DNA of 64,000 nucleotides from Streptomyces sp. CGMCC 4.7035 (lineage in GTDB: Bacteria; Actinomycetota; Actinomycetes; Streptomycetales; Streptomycetaceae), in the NCBI RefSeq assembly GCF_031583065.1, contig NZ_CP134053.1, forward strand, positions 3,534,001-3,598,000. Direction: 5' to 3'. Below are positions 9,035-19,366 of this stretch, one piece after another (the stretch's first letter is position 1; the number at the start of each line of letters is the position of its first letter). Position numbers and translations under genes: made by a program. The notes under the pieces were generated by a model. It was not told where the DNA came from. It made no database searches and worked only from the letters and a program-made list of their open reading frames with translations.

Positions 9035-10474
9035 TCAGGCCTCCGTCTCGGCGCGGTCGGCCGTGCCCCAGAGCGTGTGGAAACTGCCCTCGCGGTCGAC
9101 GCGCCGGTAGGTGTGGGCGCCGAAGTAGTCGCGCTGGCCCTGGGTGAGCGCGGCCGGCAGGCGTTCGGCGCGCAGGGAGTCGTAGTACGACAGCGCGGCG
9201 GAGAAGGCGGGCACCGGCACGCCCCGGCGGGCCGCGATGGCGATCACCTCGCGCCACGGCACCTGCGCGTCGGTGATCTCGGCCGCGAAGCCCGCGTCCG
9301 ACAGCAGGCTGACCAGGCCCGGGTCGGCGGCGTAGGCGGCGCGGATGCGGTCGAGGAAGGCGGCGCGGATGATGCAGCCGCCGCGCCAGATCTTCGCCAC
9401 CGCGCCGAGGTCGATCTCCCAGCCGAACTCGTCGGCGGCGTCCAGGATCATCTTCCAGCCCTGGTCGTAGGCGATCAGCTTGGACGCGTACAGCGCCTGC
9501 TCCACCTGCGCGGTGAAGCGCTCGGCCTCGTACGAGGTCAGGTCCCAGCTCGTGCCGCCGGGCAGCCCGCGGTAGGCGCCGCGCAGTGCGGACTGGCCCG
9601 AGGCGGCGCGGGCGAAGGTGGCCTGGGCGATGGCGGTCACCGGAGAGCCCAGCTCCAGCGCGGTCTGCACGGTCCAGCGCCCGGTGCCCTTCTGCCCGGC
9701 GGCGTCCGCGACGACATCCACGAACGGCTTGCCGGTCGCGGCGTCGGTGTGCGCCAGCACCTCCGCCGTGATTTCGATCAGGTACGAGTCCAGGCGCCCC
9801 TTGTTCCACTCGCGGAAGATCTCGGCGATCGCCGCGGGGGAGAATCCGGCAACCTGGCGCAGCAGGTCGTAGGCCTCGCCGATCAGCTGCATGTCGGCGT
9901 ACTCGATGCCGTTGTGGACCATCTTCACGAAGTGCCCGGCGCCGTCCGTGCCGACGTGCGTCGTGCACGGTTCGCCGTCCACCTTCGCACTGATCTTCTC
10001 GAACATCGGGCCGAGCGAGGCATACGCCTCCGGTGAGCCGCCGGGCATGATGCTCGGTCCGTTGAGCGCGCCCTCCTCACCGCCGGAGACACCCGCGCCG
10101 ACGAAGTGGAGGCCACGCTCGCGCAGCGCACGCTCACGGCGCCGGGTTTCGGCGAAGTGCGCGTTGCCACCGTCGATGATCATGTCGCCCGGCTCCAGGA
10201 GCGAAGCGAACTCCTCGATCACGGCATCGGTCGCCGCGCCCGCCTGCACCATGATCATCAGACGGCGGGGACGCTCCAGCGCCGCCACGAACTCCTCGGC
10301 CGTCTCCGCAGCCACGAACGCGCCCTCGTGCCCGAACTCCTCGACCAGCGCCTTGGTTCGGGTCGGGGTGCGGTTGTGCACGGCGACGGTGTACCCGTGC
10401 CGCGCGAAGTTCCGGGCCAGGTTGCGGCCCATCACCGCGAGCCCGGTGACGCCGATCTGCGCGGTCGCCTGCAT
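9035..10474 (-). CDS. gnd: 6-phosphogluconate dehydrogenase, decarboxylating
   Basis: The protein has 479 aa. The start is ATG 10474, preceded by AAGGAG. The N-terminal Rossmann motif GVTGLAVMGRNLARNFARHG and HNRTP define the NADP site. VGAGVSGGEEGALNGPSIMPGG is the substrate-binding signature. KMVHNGIEYADMQLIGEAY is the second hallmark, with catalytic Lys and Asn, and the C-terminus has the swapped tail (QRDYFGAHTYRR). The length fits the long, non-YqeC form of the oxidative pentose phosphate pathway enzyme. It converts 6-phosphogluconate to ribulose 5-phosphate with NADPH. It is monocistronic here; the gene upstream (thiD) is in the same orientation but 336 bp away. Confidence 0.97.
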   Translation of the reverse strand: MQATAQIGVTGLAVMGRNLARNFARHGYTVAVHNRTPTRTKALVEEFGHEGAFVAAETAEEFVAALERPRRLMIMVQAGAATDAVIEEFASLLEPGDMIIDGGNAHFAETRRRERALRERGLHFVGAGVSGGEEGALNGPSIMPGGSPEAYASLGPMFEKISAKVDGEPCTTHVGTDGAGHFVKMVHNGIEYADMQLIGEAYDLLRQVAGFSPAAIAEIFREWNKGRLDSYLIEITAEVLAHTDAATGKPFVDVVADAAGQKGTGRWTVQTALELGSPVTAIAQATFARAASGQSALRGAYRGLPGGTSWDLTSYEAERFTAQVEQALYASKLIAYDQGWKMILDAADEFGWEIDLGAVAKIWRGGCIIRAAFLDRIRAAYAADPGLVSLLSDAGFAAEITDAQVPWREVIAIAARRGVPVPAFSAALSYYDSLRAERLPAALTQGQRDYFGAHTYRRVDREGSFHTLWGTADRAETEA

Positions 10475-10810
10475 GCTGTGCTCCTTGGGTCCGGATCCGC
10501 CGCGCCCGCGTGTCCGGCGGGTGGAACGGATGTCGCTCGGTGCGGCTCGTATCGCTGTACCGATCAAGTACGGACGGCAGGGGCGGAGTTGCTCACCGTG
10601 GCGCAGGCGGACCTGCGCGGGTCCCGGACCACGGCCTTCGACGGGCAGCCGAGGGCCTTCTCGACGGAACCGGGCGACCGCGTGCGGGCGGCATGCGGAC
10701 GGTGTCGCAGAAGCCGATGCCCGCCGCCACTCGCGCGGAGAGTTCTCCCCCGTGCGCCACGTCTTGTCCGGGCGGCAGCCGAGGGACCGGCCCCGACCCC
10801 GCGGCCCCGC
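10475..10810. other. gnd upstream region, no gene seen
   Basis: The 336 bp between the thiD stop and the gnd start should contain the gnd promoter. Open frames on both strands have no recognisable protein features. I see no clear hairpin or operator. Confidence 0.4.
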
Positions 10811-11608
10811 TCACACACGCGAGCGCAGGCGCCACCCGTGGTCCACAGGGCCGATCCCCTCGCCCAGCGCGAACCCCGCCGCGATCGCCGCCGTGACGTA
10901 CTCTTTGGCCCGCCGCACCGCCTCCGGCACCGCGAGCCCCCGCGCGAGCCCGACCGCGACCGCCGAGGCGAGGGTGCAGCCCGTGCCGTGGGTGTGGCGG
11001 TTGTCGTGGCGCGGGGCCCGCAGCCAGTGCTCGTCCCGGCCGTCCGTGAGGAGGTCCACGGCCTCGCCGGGCAGATGTCCGCCCTTCACGAGCACCCACC
11101 GGGGCCCGTACGACAGCAGCCGTGCGGCCGCGCGGCGCATGCCCGGCTCGTCGGTCACCGCGATGCCGGTCAGTTCCGCGACCTCGTCCAGGTTCGGCGT
11201 GGCCACCGTCGCGAGCGGCAGCAGCCGGGTCCGTACGGCGTCCAGCGCGTCGCCGGCGAGCAGCCGGTCCCCGTGCTTGGAGACGCTCACCGGGTCCACG
11301 ACGACCGGGGCCGCCACGTCGGCGAGCAGCTCGGCCACCGCCGTGACGAGCGCGGGCGAGGCGAGCATCCCGGTCTTGACCGCCTGGACGCCGATGTCGT
11401 CGACGACGCTGCGGTACTGGGCGCGTACCGCCTCCACCGGCAGCTCCCAAGCGCCCTGCACACCGAGGGAGTTCTGCGCCGTGACCGCGGTGACCACGCT
11501 CATCCCGTGGGCGCCCAGCGCGAGCATCGTCTTGAGGTCGGCCTGGATGCCGGCGCCTCCGCCGGAGTCGGATCCGGCGATCGTCAGCACACGGGGCGGC
11601 GCGGTCAT
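10811..11608 (-). CDS. thiD: hydroxymethylpyrimidine kinase / HMP-phosphate kinase
   Basis: The protein has 265 aa, starting at ATG 11608 with GAGGAGGG upstream. The N-terminal [21 protein letters not shown] is the ThiD family signature. KTGMLAS and [14 protein letters not shown] are the middle motifs, and [20 protein letters not shown] is the ATP/anion-hole motif with the catalytic Cys. It phosphorylates 4-amino-5-hydroxymethyl-2-methylpyrimidine twice for thiamine synthesis. The start codon overlaps the stop of the permease gene (ATGA). The pair lies behind a TPP riboswitch, so it is repressed when thiamine pyrophosphate is plentiful. Confidence 0.97.
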   Translation of the reverse strand: MTAPPRVLTIAGSDSGGGAGIQADLKTMLALGAHGMSVVTAVTAQNSLGVQGAWELPVEAVRAQYRSVVDDIGVQAVKTGMLASPALVTAVAELLADVAAPVVVDPVSVSKHGDRLLAGDALDAVRTRLLPLATVATPNLDEVAELTGIAVTDEPGMRRAAARLLSYGPRWVLVKGGHLPGEAVDLLTDGRDEHWLRAPRHDNRHTHGTGCTLASAVAVGLARGLAVPEAVRRAKEYVTAAIAAGFALGEGIGPVDHGWRLRSRV

Positions 11609-13011
11609 GCGCGACCCTCCTCTCGCACGCGCAGCGGGGCGTACACCGCGAGGGCCACCAGGAACGCCACGTAGTAGGAGAGGTCGGCGCCATGCAGCGC
11701 GCGGGCGACCGGACCCACGTACAGGCCGGTGTCCATGAACGGGACCGCCGCGGCGAAGGCGCCGGTGAACGCCAGCAGCGGGGGCCACACGGACGGCGTC
11801 CGGGCGGTCTCGGCGGCGAGGTCGGTCGGCCCAGCGCCGCGCGTCCGGGCCCGCACGATCCAGTCGACGACCACGATCGCCACGAAACCGGGGATCCAGT
11901 AGCCCACGAACAGCAGCACGTTCTGGAAGCGGGCGGTGGTGTCCGCCGCGTGCATCCACAGCACCAGCGGGAAGCCGAGCCCGGCGGCCAGGGCGGCGGC
12001 CGCCGGGCGCGGCACGCGCACGCCGACGGTCTGCAATGCCAGGGAGCCGCTGTAATCGTTCATGGCGTTGCTGCACAGCGCCGCCAGCGCTACGGCCAGC
12101 AGCCCGAACGCGCCCAGCGTGCCCCCGCCCAGCAACGCGTCCACCCCCGCGGCCGTCTGGTCGGTGAGCGCGGCCGCGCCCCACAGCCCGAGCGCCTGGA
12201 CGGCCACGAAGGACACCACGAGACCGAGCAGCGTGTTCCAGAACATCCGGACGCGGGAGGTGGTGGGCGGCAGATAGCGGCTGAAGTCGCTGGCGTACGG
12301 GGCCCACGACAGGGCCAGGCTGAGCGCGATGGTGCTGGTGAGCACGAACGCGCCCGCCCGGTCGGCGCCGTGCGCCGTTCCCGAGGTCGCGAGGTGGCCC
12401 GCGTCCCGCATCCGCAGGGCGATCAGCGTGAAGGCGACCGCGAGGACGAAGGTCATGACGATCTGGAGCCGGTGGATCGCCTCGTATCCCAGCACCCCGA
12501 GGGCTCCCTGTGCCAGGAGCATGACGAGGACGCCCAGCCAGAACGGCCAGCCGCACAGCCGTGCCAGCGCGTCCCCGCCGAACAGCGCGATCAGCGCGTC
12601 CCACGCGACCGACGACAGCCACTGCAGCACACCGGGCAGCGCCACCGCGCGCCCGAACGCGAGCCGGGCGAGCGGGAGTTGACCGGCTCCGGTACGGCTT
12701 CCCCAGGTGCTCAGGTACGCGGTGGGCACCGCGCCGACCACCGTGCCCAGGACGACGGCGACGAGCGCGGTGGGGAAGTCGAGGCCGAGCGCGATGCCGA
12801 TGGTCCCGGTGAACACACCGGTCATGGTCAGGTTCGGGGCGAACCAGACGGTGAACAGCCGGCCCGCGCCGCCGTAGCGATTGCCCTCGGGGACCGGTTC
12901 GATGCCGTGCCCCTCCACCCGGAGGTCGCCGGGGGCGGCGGGCATCCGCCCGTCGAAGACGGTCCGTCGGCCGTCGGCGGGCAGCCCGCCGGAAACATGC
13001 GCCAGTGGCAT
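11605..13011 (-). CDS. NCS1-family permease, probable HMP/thiamine precursor uptake (CytX-like)
   Basis: The protein has 468 aa with about 12 hydrophobic segments. N-terminal [19 protein letters not shown] and [14 protein letters not shown] in the middle are characteristic of NCS1 nucleobase/cofactor permeases (cytosine permease/CytX branch). The RBS (GGAGGG) lies at the 3' end of a TPP riboswitch. Control by TPP and the coupling to thiD argue for uptake of hydroxymethylpyrimidine or a related thiamine precursor rather than cytosine. The specificity is inferred from context. Confidence 0.9.
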   Translation of the reverse strand: MPLAHVSGGLPADGRRTVFDGRMPAAPGDLRVEGHGIEPVPEGNRYGGAGRLFTVWFAPNLTMTGVFTGTIGIALGLDFPTALVAVVLGTVVGAVPTAYLSTWGSRTGAGQLPLARLAFGRAVALPGVLQWLSSVAWDALIALFGGDALARLCGWPFWLGVLVMLLAQGALGVLGYEAIHRLQIVMTFVLAVAFTLIALRMRDAGHLATSGTAHGADRAGAFVLTSTIALSLALSWAPYASDFSRYLPPTTSRVRMFWNTLLGLVVSFVAVQALGLWGAAALTDQTAAGVDALLGGGTLGAFGLLAVALAALCSNAMNDYSGSLALQTVGVRVPRPAAAALAAGLGFPLVLWMHAADTTARFQNVLLFVGYWIPGFVAIVVVDWIVRARTRGAGPTDLAAETARTPSVWPPLLAFTGAFAAAVPFMDTGLYVGPVARALHGADLSYYVAFLVALAVYAPLRVREEGRA

Positions 13012-13013
13012 GA

Positions 13014-13092
13014 AGACATCCCTCCGCCAGTACGAACTGGTTCAGGTTCAACGGGTGTGATCTCAGCCCTCGGACGGGCACCCCGTGTCCGG
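13014..13092 (-). promoter_or_regulatory. TPP riboswitch (THI element)
   Basis: Read on the minus strand, the conserved blocks occur in the right order: GGGGTGCCC, then GGCTGAGATCACACCC, GTTGAACCTGA, CAGTT and ACTGGCGGAGGGA. CTGAGA and the TTGAACCTGA block are the pyrimidine- and pyrophosphate-sensing parts of the THI box. The GGAGGG at the 3' end is the SD of the permease gene 8 bp downstream, so control is most likely at translation initiation. Confidence 0.95.
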
Positions 13093-13134
13093 TACGGCGG
13101 CAAGACTAACCCCCCACCCGGCGACAGCCATACG

Positions 13135-13168
13135 GAAGGGCCGCCACCGGATCCGGCAGCGGCCCTTC
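13135..13168. terminator. hairpin downstream of the secreted nuclease-like gene
   Basis: GAAGGGCCGC at 13135-13144 pairs perfectly with 13159-13168 around a 14-base loop. It lies about 20 bp beyond the stop codon of the minus-strand gene ending at 13187 and upstream of the riboswitch promoter, which fits an intrinsic terminator. Confidence 0.65.
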
Positions 13169-13186
13169 TTGTGGCGTCGCGGGGCG

Positions 13187-14518
13187 TCAGCGCTTGGTGT
13201 AGATGAAGCCGATCTTGTCGACCTCGTCGCCGGAGCGCCCGTGGAATCCGGCGATCTGCCAGCCGGAGGGCGCCGTGCGGGTCACGCAGTCGGAGGTCGA
13301 GGTGCCGCCCGTGAGGGTGTGGCCGAGGTTGGTGGTGAACTTCGCGTAGAAGATCCGGGTGTGGCCGTCCTTCACGCCCTGGCACAACTGCGCGCCGCTC
13401 ACGTACTCGCCGCTGCCCAGCGTCAGCGACGACGCCGTGCCGCCGGTGCCGCCGTGGGCCAGCGTGGTGCCGTTGCTCAGCGTCACCCCGATCCGGTCGA
13501 CGCGCGAGCCGCTGCTCAGCTGGATGCTCGTGGCACGGGCGCCCGCAGGAACGCTGTCGATGTCGTTGTAGTAGTCACCGTGCGGCCCGCCGAACTGGTC
13601 GCTGAGCTGGAAGGCGGAGTTGCGCGACCAGGTGAACGACGCGGTGATCGGGTCGTGGTCGGACAGCATCAGCCCGTCGTCGGTGAGGAACGTGGCGTGC
13701 TCGTTGTTGTACGACGTGGCGTTCAGCGAGACGAGCTTGCTGCCCCGATAGAGGATCTTGTCGACGACCTCGCAGGTGTTCGTGATCGCGTTCTCGTCGC
13801 AGACCAGGGCGTCGCTGCCCTTGGCGGGCGGGGTGCCGCCCCGGATCAGCTGGACCCAGGCGTCGGTGAGGCCGTTCGTTGCGGCGAACTCGGCGATCGT
13901 GTCGCCCGAGCGTGTGTAGCGGGTGTTGGTGTCGCCCATGACGACGACGGCGTTGCCCGCGGAGTGGGTCTTGATGAAGTCCGTGAGCTGGTTGAGGTTG
14001 TCCGCGCGTGAGGCCAGGTCGCCGTCGTTCGTGCCGGCGTTGGTGTGCAGGTTGTAGAAGTCGACGTAGACGCCCTCGGCGAGCCGCTCCCGCATGAAGG
14101 TGAAGCCCTTGGGGGTGAGGCAGTCGCCGGAGTCGTACTGGCACGAGTTCCAGTGCACGCGCTCGAAGTCGTCGGTGTCGTAGGGGAGGCCGGACAGCGT
14201 GTTGAGGCCGCTGCCGATGCCTGCGCCGCCGCTGGTGGGCGTGCGGTAGGGGTGGGAGTCCGCCGCGTACAGGTAGGCGTGGTAGTTGAAGTCCTCCTGG
14301 ACGTGGACGATGTCGTACGGGCCGAGCCGCCCGCCGATCGTCGTCGTGCTCGACTCGCGCGGTGTCGGGGCGCTGGAGAGGCTCTCCGGGAGTCCCGCGA
14401 CGTTGTAGGTGAGCACATGGAACGTGCCCGAATCGGCCGCCGCCGCTGTGGGCGCGGCGGCCGTGAGTCCGCCGAGCGCGGCGGCGGCCGCCGCGAGAGT
14501 GGCGAGGAGTCTGCGCAT
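13187..14518 (-). CDS. secreted endonuclease/exonuclease/phosphatase-family protein with jacalin-like lectin tail
   Basis: The protein has 443 aa. The N-terminus is a Sec signal peptide (MRRLLATL, an Ala-rich core, AAAADS at the probable cleavage site near residue 28). Residues about 30-300 form an EEP fold: VLTYNVAGLP, DIVHVQEDF, FYNLHTNAG, VVMGDTNTRY and the terminal LSDHDPITASF carry the expected Asn, Glu, His, Asp and DH residues. Residues about 305-443 (SDQFGGPHGDYYNDID..., VDKIGFIY) resemble a jacalin-type beta-prism lectin domain. It is therefore an extracellular hydrolase, possibly nuclease or sphingomyelinase-like, with a sugar-binding module. An SD (GGAG) precedes the ATG. Confidence 0.85.
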   Translation of the reverse strand: MRRLLATLAAAAAALGGLTAAAPTAAAADSGTFHVLTYNVAGLPESLSSAPTPRESSTTTIGGRLGPYDIVHVQEDFNYHAYLYAADSHPYRTPTSGGAGIGSGLNTLSGLPYDTDDFERVHWNSCQYDSGDCLTPKGFTFMRERLAEGVYVDFYNLHTNAGTNDGDLASRADNLNQLTDFIKTHSAGNAVVVMGDTNTRYTRSGDTIAEFAATNGLTDAWVQLIRGGTPPAKGSDALVCDENAITNTCEVVDKILYRGSKLVSLNATSYNNEHATFLTDDGLMLSDHDPITASFTWSRNSAFQLSDQFGGPHGDYYNDIDSVPAGARATSIQLSSGSRVDRIGVTLSNGTTLAHGGTGGTASSLTLGSGEYVSGAQLCQGVKDGHTRIFYAKFTTNLGHTLTGGTSTSDCVTRTAPSGWQIAGFHGRSGDEVDKIGFIYTKR

Positions 14519-14774
14519 GGGGAACGGCTCCTTGGGGGGTGACGGGAGGGTGAAGGAGAACGTGGTGTTGCGTGCATGTCAAAACGTAGCGACAAAGTCT
14601 GTGGGGGAACGCGCTTTCTGCACTTCGGGTGAAAACTTCATCCGGTAGTCGCCGGGCCGTTGGCGGTGGGCCGCCCGTTGACGGCGGGCCGCCGCCCGCC
14701 ACCGCGCGAAGGCGACGCGTCGGCGGGGGGTGCGGCGGCCGTCACTCGCCGTCCGGGTGGGTGTGCGGCGGCCG

Positions 14775-15431
14775 TCACCCGGCGTGTTCCAGAACGCCCT
14801 CCGCCACCTTCTTGTCGAGGGCGGCGTGCACCAACGCTGCGGCCAGCACGGCCGGTTCGGTGTCCCCGGCGAGCTCCACCAGCTTCTCGGGATCCTTCGG
14901 CAGTCCGAGCCGCTCCGCCCCGGAGAGGGCCTTGGCGTCCAGGCGGGGTGCCACCTCCGGCCAGACCCGCTGTACTTCGCGCAGGAAGATGTCCGCACCG
15001 GCCGGCCCCATCCCCGGTATCTCCTGCAGCAGCCGGCGCAGGGCGGAGACGTCCTGACCGGCCTCCTCCCGCATACGCCGCAGGTCGCCGCTCCAACGCT
15101 CCGTCAGTAGCTCGGCCCCGTCGCCGAGTTGGGTCGCGGTCCGCTCGTCGTAGCGCCGGTAGCCGCCCCGGCCCAGCGCGTCGACGCGTTCCTGCCAGTC
15201 GGCCCCGGCCATGCGGCGCGGATCGTTCAGACCCGCGTCGTGCAGCGCCCGCACCGTGGCGAGGGCGATCGACGTGCGGATGCGGGCGCTGAGGAGCAGG
15301 GCCATGAGCAGCAGCCGGTAGAGCGGCTGCGGAGTGTCCTTGAGCCGGATGCCCGCCTCTTCGGCGTAGGTGTGTCCGTACTCGGCGACAAGTTCCTCGA
15401 TGACGCGGGACGCGTCTTCGTCGCGGGTCAT
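14775..15431 (-). CDS. helix-hairpin-helix endonuclease III/DNA glycosylase-like protein
   Basis: The protein has 218 aa. The C-terminal half contains LLQEIPGMGPAGADIFLREV, a helix-hairpin-helix with the GxGxxxA pattern of the EndoIII/HhH-GPD superfamily, followed by RLDAKALSGAERLGL. The N-terminal helical part (LYRLLLMALLLSARI) fits the six-helix barrel. No C-terminal iron-sulfur cysteine cluster is present. Whether it is a functional glycosylase is uncertain because the catalytic Lys/Asp pair is not clear-cut. It is followed upstream in the same direction by a DUF3140 gene only 7 bp away, so they are probably cotranscribed. Confidence 0.75.
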   Translation of the reverse strand: MTRDEDASRVIEELVAEYGHTYAEEAGIRLKDTPQPLYRLLLMALLLSARIRTSIALATVRALHDAGLNDPRRMAGADWQERVDALGRGGYRRYDERTATQLGDGAELLTERWSGDLRRMREEAGQDVSALRRLLQEIPGMGPAGADIFLREVQRVWPEVAPRLDAKALSGAERLGLPKDPEKLVELAGDTEPAVLAAALVHAALDKKVAEGVLEHAG

Positions 15432-15438
15432 GGCGGCC

Positions 15439-15777
15439 TCACTGCGGCGGTTTGAGCGGGTCGTGGCCCAGCGTCATCAACCGGTGGCGCCGGTGGTCCT
15501 CGTCGGCCTCGGGCTCGTCGGCGGTGTCCCGCTGGTCGGTGACGGTCTCCACGACGTCGTACATCACCCGGATGTCGTCGTCCGTGAGATCCATGCGCCG
15601 CTTCCGCAGGATCGCGAGGACGTGCCGCCCGGTCGGGGTGCCCGCGTGCTCGGGCAGCGGCTCGGTCTCCTCGTCGGCGTCCCGGACCCGCAGCCAGGCC
15701 GCCAGTTCCTGGGAGGTCATGTTCACCACGCGGTGGAACTCGTCCCACAGCGCGTCCAGCTCCAGGGCGTCGGTCAT
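15439..15777 (-). CDS. DUF3140 family protein
   Basis: This small acidic protein of 112 aa matches the DUF3140 pattern from memory: LWDEFHRVVNMTSQELAAWL near the N-terminus, GRHVLAILRKRRMDLTDDD in the middle, and RLMTLGHDPLK at the C-terminus. Its function is unknown. Relatives are common in actinobacteria. It sits 7 bp upstream of the HhH nuclease-like gene in the same orientation. Confidence 0.85.
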   Translation of the reverse strand: MTDALELDALWDEFHRVVNMTSQELAAWLRVRDADEETEPLPEHAGTPTGRHVLAILRKRRMDLTDDDIRVMYDVVETVTDQRDTADEPEADEDHRRHRLMTLGHDPLKPPQ

Positions 15778-15879
15778 GGCGTGCTCCTCTCCGCCCTCGG
15801 TGGCTTCTCTCCGCCTCTCGGCGGTCCAGCCCTCGCGCGGCCGGTGCTCGGCCTCGGGGGACCGTGCTGTTCGGCACGG

Positions 15880-16137
15880 TCAACCCGCGCTTCTCCCTGT
15901 CTGTCGGTGTCGCGTGACCCGGAGCAGTTCAACACGCTCCTGCTCACAGGTGCCGCCCCACACGCCCGCCGTCTGCCCGCTGTTCAGTGCCCAGGCCAGG
16001 CACTCGACGATCACCGGGCAGCGACCACAGACGCGCTTGGCGGCGGCGATGTCGTCGAGGGCCGGCCCCGTCGTCCCGACGGGGAAGAACAGCTCGGGGT
16101 CCTCGTCCACGCACGCGGCGTACCGCAACCACTCCAT
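15880..16137 (-). CDS. WhiB-family iron-sulfur transcription factor
   Basis: The protein has 85 aa. Four cluster-binding cysteines have the right spacing: C9 in AACVDEDPELFFP, then CGRCPVIVEC (C37, C40, C46). The turn motif GVWGG and a short basic tail follow. WhiB proteins bind a [4Fe-4S] cluster and the principal sigma factor region 4 to redirect transcription. The paralog cannot be named with confidence. It is divergent from a thiolase gene, and the 145-bp gap holds an AT-rich palindrome. Confidence 0.93.
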   Translation of the reverse strand: MEWLRYAACVDEDPELFFPVGTTGPALDDIAAAKRVCGRCPVIVECLAWALNSGQTAGVWGGTCEQERVELLRVTRHRQTGRSAG

Positions 16138-16237
16138 GCGCGGCCGGGTCCCCAGGACGGATCGGGTGAAACCCGGCGGGAGCGCTTCGGTGTCCGGGGC
16201 GTCTTCCCAGCGGGCCGCCCGGCGGTCTATAGTCCAA

Positions 16238-16254
16238 AACTAGCAGTGCTAATT
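16238..16254. promoter_or_regulatory. 17-bp near-perfect palindrome (probable operator)
   Basis: AACTAGCAGTGCTAATT is symmetric at 14 of its 16 non-central bases, with perfect TAGCA/TGCTA arms. It is 28 bp upstream of the thiolase GTG, in an unusually AT-rich patch for this genome, and also in the upstream region of the divergent whiB gene. It looks like a repressor site for the thiolase promoter. Confidence 0.6.
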
Positions 16255-16282
16255 AATTGTCGAGGCAGGTCAGGAGTTCGTC

Positions 16283-17470
<1,188 letters not shown>

Positions 17471-17658
17471 GCGCTCCGCTGGAAGTGCGGTACGTCACCT
17501 GCGGGCGCGTCGGCACCAGGTCCGCGTCAACAGCGGCACCGGCCGGACATGTTCGGGAACCGGCCGGTGCAGGGCCGGGTTCGAGGAATCGGGAGCGGGC
17601 CACCTGTCGAGACGCTCCTTACGGCGGCCAGATACGTGGGCATAGCATCGGTCCCCGC

Positions 17659-18432
17659 ATGAACACGATGACACTCTGGAACATTTCCCCCTGGGGATTC
17701 GCCGCACTGGCCGCCGCGGCGATGCTCGTCGGCTTCTCCAAGACCGCCGTGAGCGGCGCCAACACGGTCAGCCTGGCCATCTTCGCCGCCGTCCTGCCCG
17801 CCCGCGCCTCGACCGGCGTCCTGCTGCCCATCCTGATCGTCGGCGACGTCCTCGCGGTCCTCACCTACCGGCGGCACGCCCACTGGCCCACCCTGTGGCG
17901 CCTGTTCCCGGCGGTCGCCGCGGGCGTCGTCCTCGGCACACTGTTCCTGGTGTGGGCCGACGACGGGGTCGTACGGACATCGATCGGCGCCATCCTGCTG
18001 CTGATGGCGGCGGTCACGGTGTGGCGGCGCCGCGGTGCCGACCGCGACGAGGATCCCGACTCCGTGACCACCCGCGCCGGCCGGATCAGGGCCCGCTCCT
18101 ACGGCATCCTCGGCGGCTTCACCACGATGGTCGCCAACGCGGGCGGCCCGGTGATGTCGATGTACCTCCTCTCCGCCGGCTTCCGCAAACTGGGCTTCCT
18201 CGGCACCTCGGCCTTCTTCTTCCTGATCGTCAACGTCTCCAAGGTGCCCTTCAGCGCGGGCCTCGGCCTGATCGACGGCCGCTCACTGCTGCTGGACGCG
18301 GCGCTCGCGGTGTTCGTGGTGCCGGGTGCCTTCGTCGGCAAGTGGGCGGTGAACCGGATCAACCAGCGCCTGTTCGAACAGCTGGTCATCGCCGCGACGG
18401 TGGTCGGCGCCGTCCAGTTGCTGCTGCGGTGA
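17659..18432 (+). CDS. TSUP (TauE/SafE) family membrane permease
   Basis: The protein has 257 aa with about 8 hydrophobic segments. The N-terminal FAALAAAAMLVGFSKTAVSGAN and the repeated LGGFTTMVANAGGPVMSMYLL are the duplicated TSUP motifs (G-F-x-K/x-A-x-GP). The family moves sulfonates, sulfite or other small organic anions. The start is ATG 17659; a second ATG three codons on is possible. It lies 189 bp after the thiolase in the same direction; cotranscription is uncertain. Confidence 0.88.
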   Translation: MNTMTLWNISPWGFAALAAAAMLVGFSKTAVSGANTVSLAIFAAVLPARASTGVLLPILIVGDVLAVLTYRRHAHWPTLWRLFPAVAAGVVLGTLFLVWADDGVVRTSIGAILLLMAAVTVWRRRGADRDEDPDSVTTRAGRIRARSYGILGGFTTMVANAGGPVMSMYLLSAGFRKLGFLGTSAFFFLIVNVSKVPFSAGLGLIDGRSLLLDAALAVFVVPGAFVGKWAVNRINQRLFEQLVIAATVVGAVQLLLR

Positions 18433-18447
18433 GGACGGCAGCGGGTA

Positions 18448-19236
18448 CTAACCCAGCAGCGTGGGGAGGTCCGCGAAGGAGTCCAGGACATGGTCGGGCT
18501 CACCGCTCGCGTCCCGGTGGGTCTCCGGCAGGTACTTGCCGGTCCTGACCAGCACCCCGGTGATACCGGCGCGCTGCGCCGCGAGCACGTCGGACTCGAT
18601 GTCGTCGCCGACCATCAGCGCCTGGTCGGCGCCGACCCCGACATGAGCCAGCGCCGCCTCGAAGAACGCGGGTGACGGCTTGCCCGTGACCTCGGCCTCC
18701 GTACGCGCCGCCTTCTCCAGCCCGAGCACGAACGCCCCCGAGTCCAGCTGTAGCCCCTGGTCGGTGCGCCAGTACAGATTGCGGTGCATGGCGACCAGCC
18801 GTGCCCCCTGCTGGAGGTGGCCGAAGGCGCGGTTGAGCGCGGCGTAGTCGAACTCGGGACCGGCGCCGCCGACGATCACGACGTCCGGGACGGCGTCGGC
18901 GTCGGCGTCGTCATCGACGACGGAGACACCGAAGAGGTCGTCGCCGATGTCACCGCTGTTGAGCAGGGAGCACCGCGCGCCGGGACAGTGCTCCGCGAGG
19001 TATGCGGCGGTGACGGCGGGCGCGGTGAGGATGTCCTTGGCGGCCACGGGGAAACCGGACGCCGAGAGGGTCTCGGCGATCGACGCACGGGTGCGGGACG
19101 TCGTGTTGGTGAGCAGAGCGATGGGCAGACCCAGGTCGCGAATCTCCCGCAACGCCTCGACCGCGCCCGGCAGCGGCTGCCACGAGACGGTGAGCACCCC
19201 GTCGATGTCGATGAGGACCGCACGCACTGAATCCAT
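18448..19236 (-). CDS. HAD-superfamily IIA hydrolase (NagD/LHPP-like phosphatase)
   Basis: The protein has 262 aa. The HAD motif I is VLIDIDGVLTVSW (nucleophile Asp, DxDG). Motif II is ALLTNTTSRTR (Thr/Asn). Motif III and IV regions are TGKPSPAFFEAAL (Lys) and MVGDDIESDVLAAQRAGITGVLV (DD). The order and the C2 cap fit the IIA subfamily (NagD, pyridoxal phosphatase, LHPP). Substrate unknown. It is convergent with the TSUP gene, 15 bp apart. Confidence 0.9.
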   Translation of the reverse strand: MDSVRAVLIDIDGVLTVSWQPLPGAVEALREIRDLGLPIALLTNTTSRTRASIAETLSASGFPVAAKDILTAPAVTAAYLAEHCPGARCSLLNSGDIGDDLFGVSVVDDDADADAVPDVVIVGGAGPEFDYAALNRAFGHLQQGARLVAMHRNLYWRTDQGLQLDSGAFVLGLEKAARTEAEVTGKPSPAFFEAALAHVGVGADQALMVGDDIESDVLAAQRAGITGVLVRTGKYLPETHRDASGEPDHVLDSFADLPTLLG

Positions 19237-19366
19237 GTCAGGACCATAGCGAGCGATGGTCGCCGGACAGCGGCACGGCGTGCGGGGCGGGGACGGGGTC
19301 CCTCGGCCCGTGGAACGCGAAGGTGCTCGGGGCGAGGGGGCCGACGGTGCCCGTACCCTCGTCATC

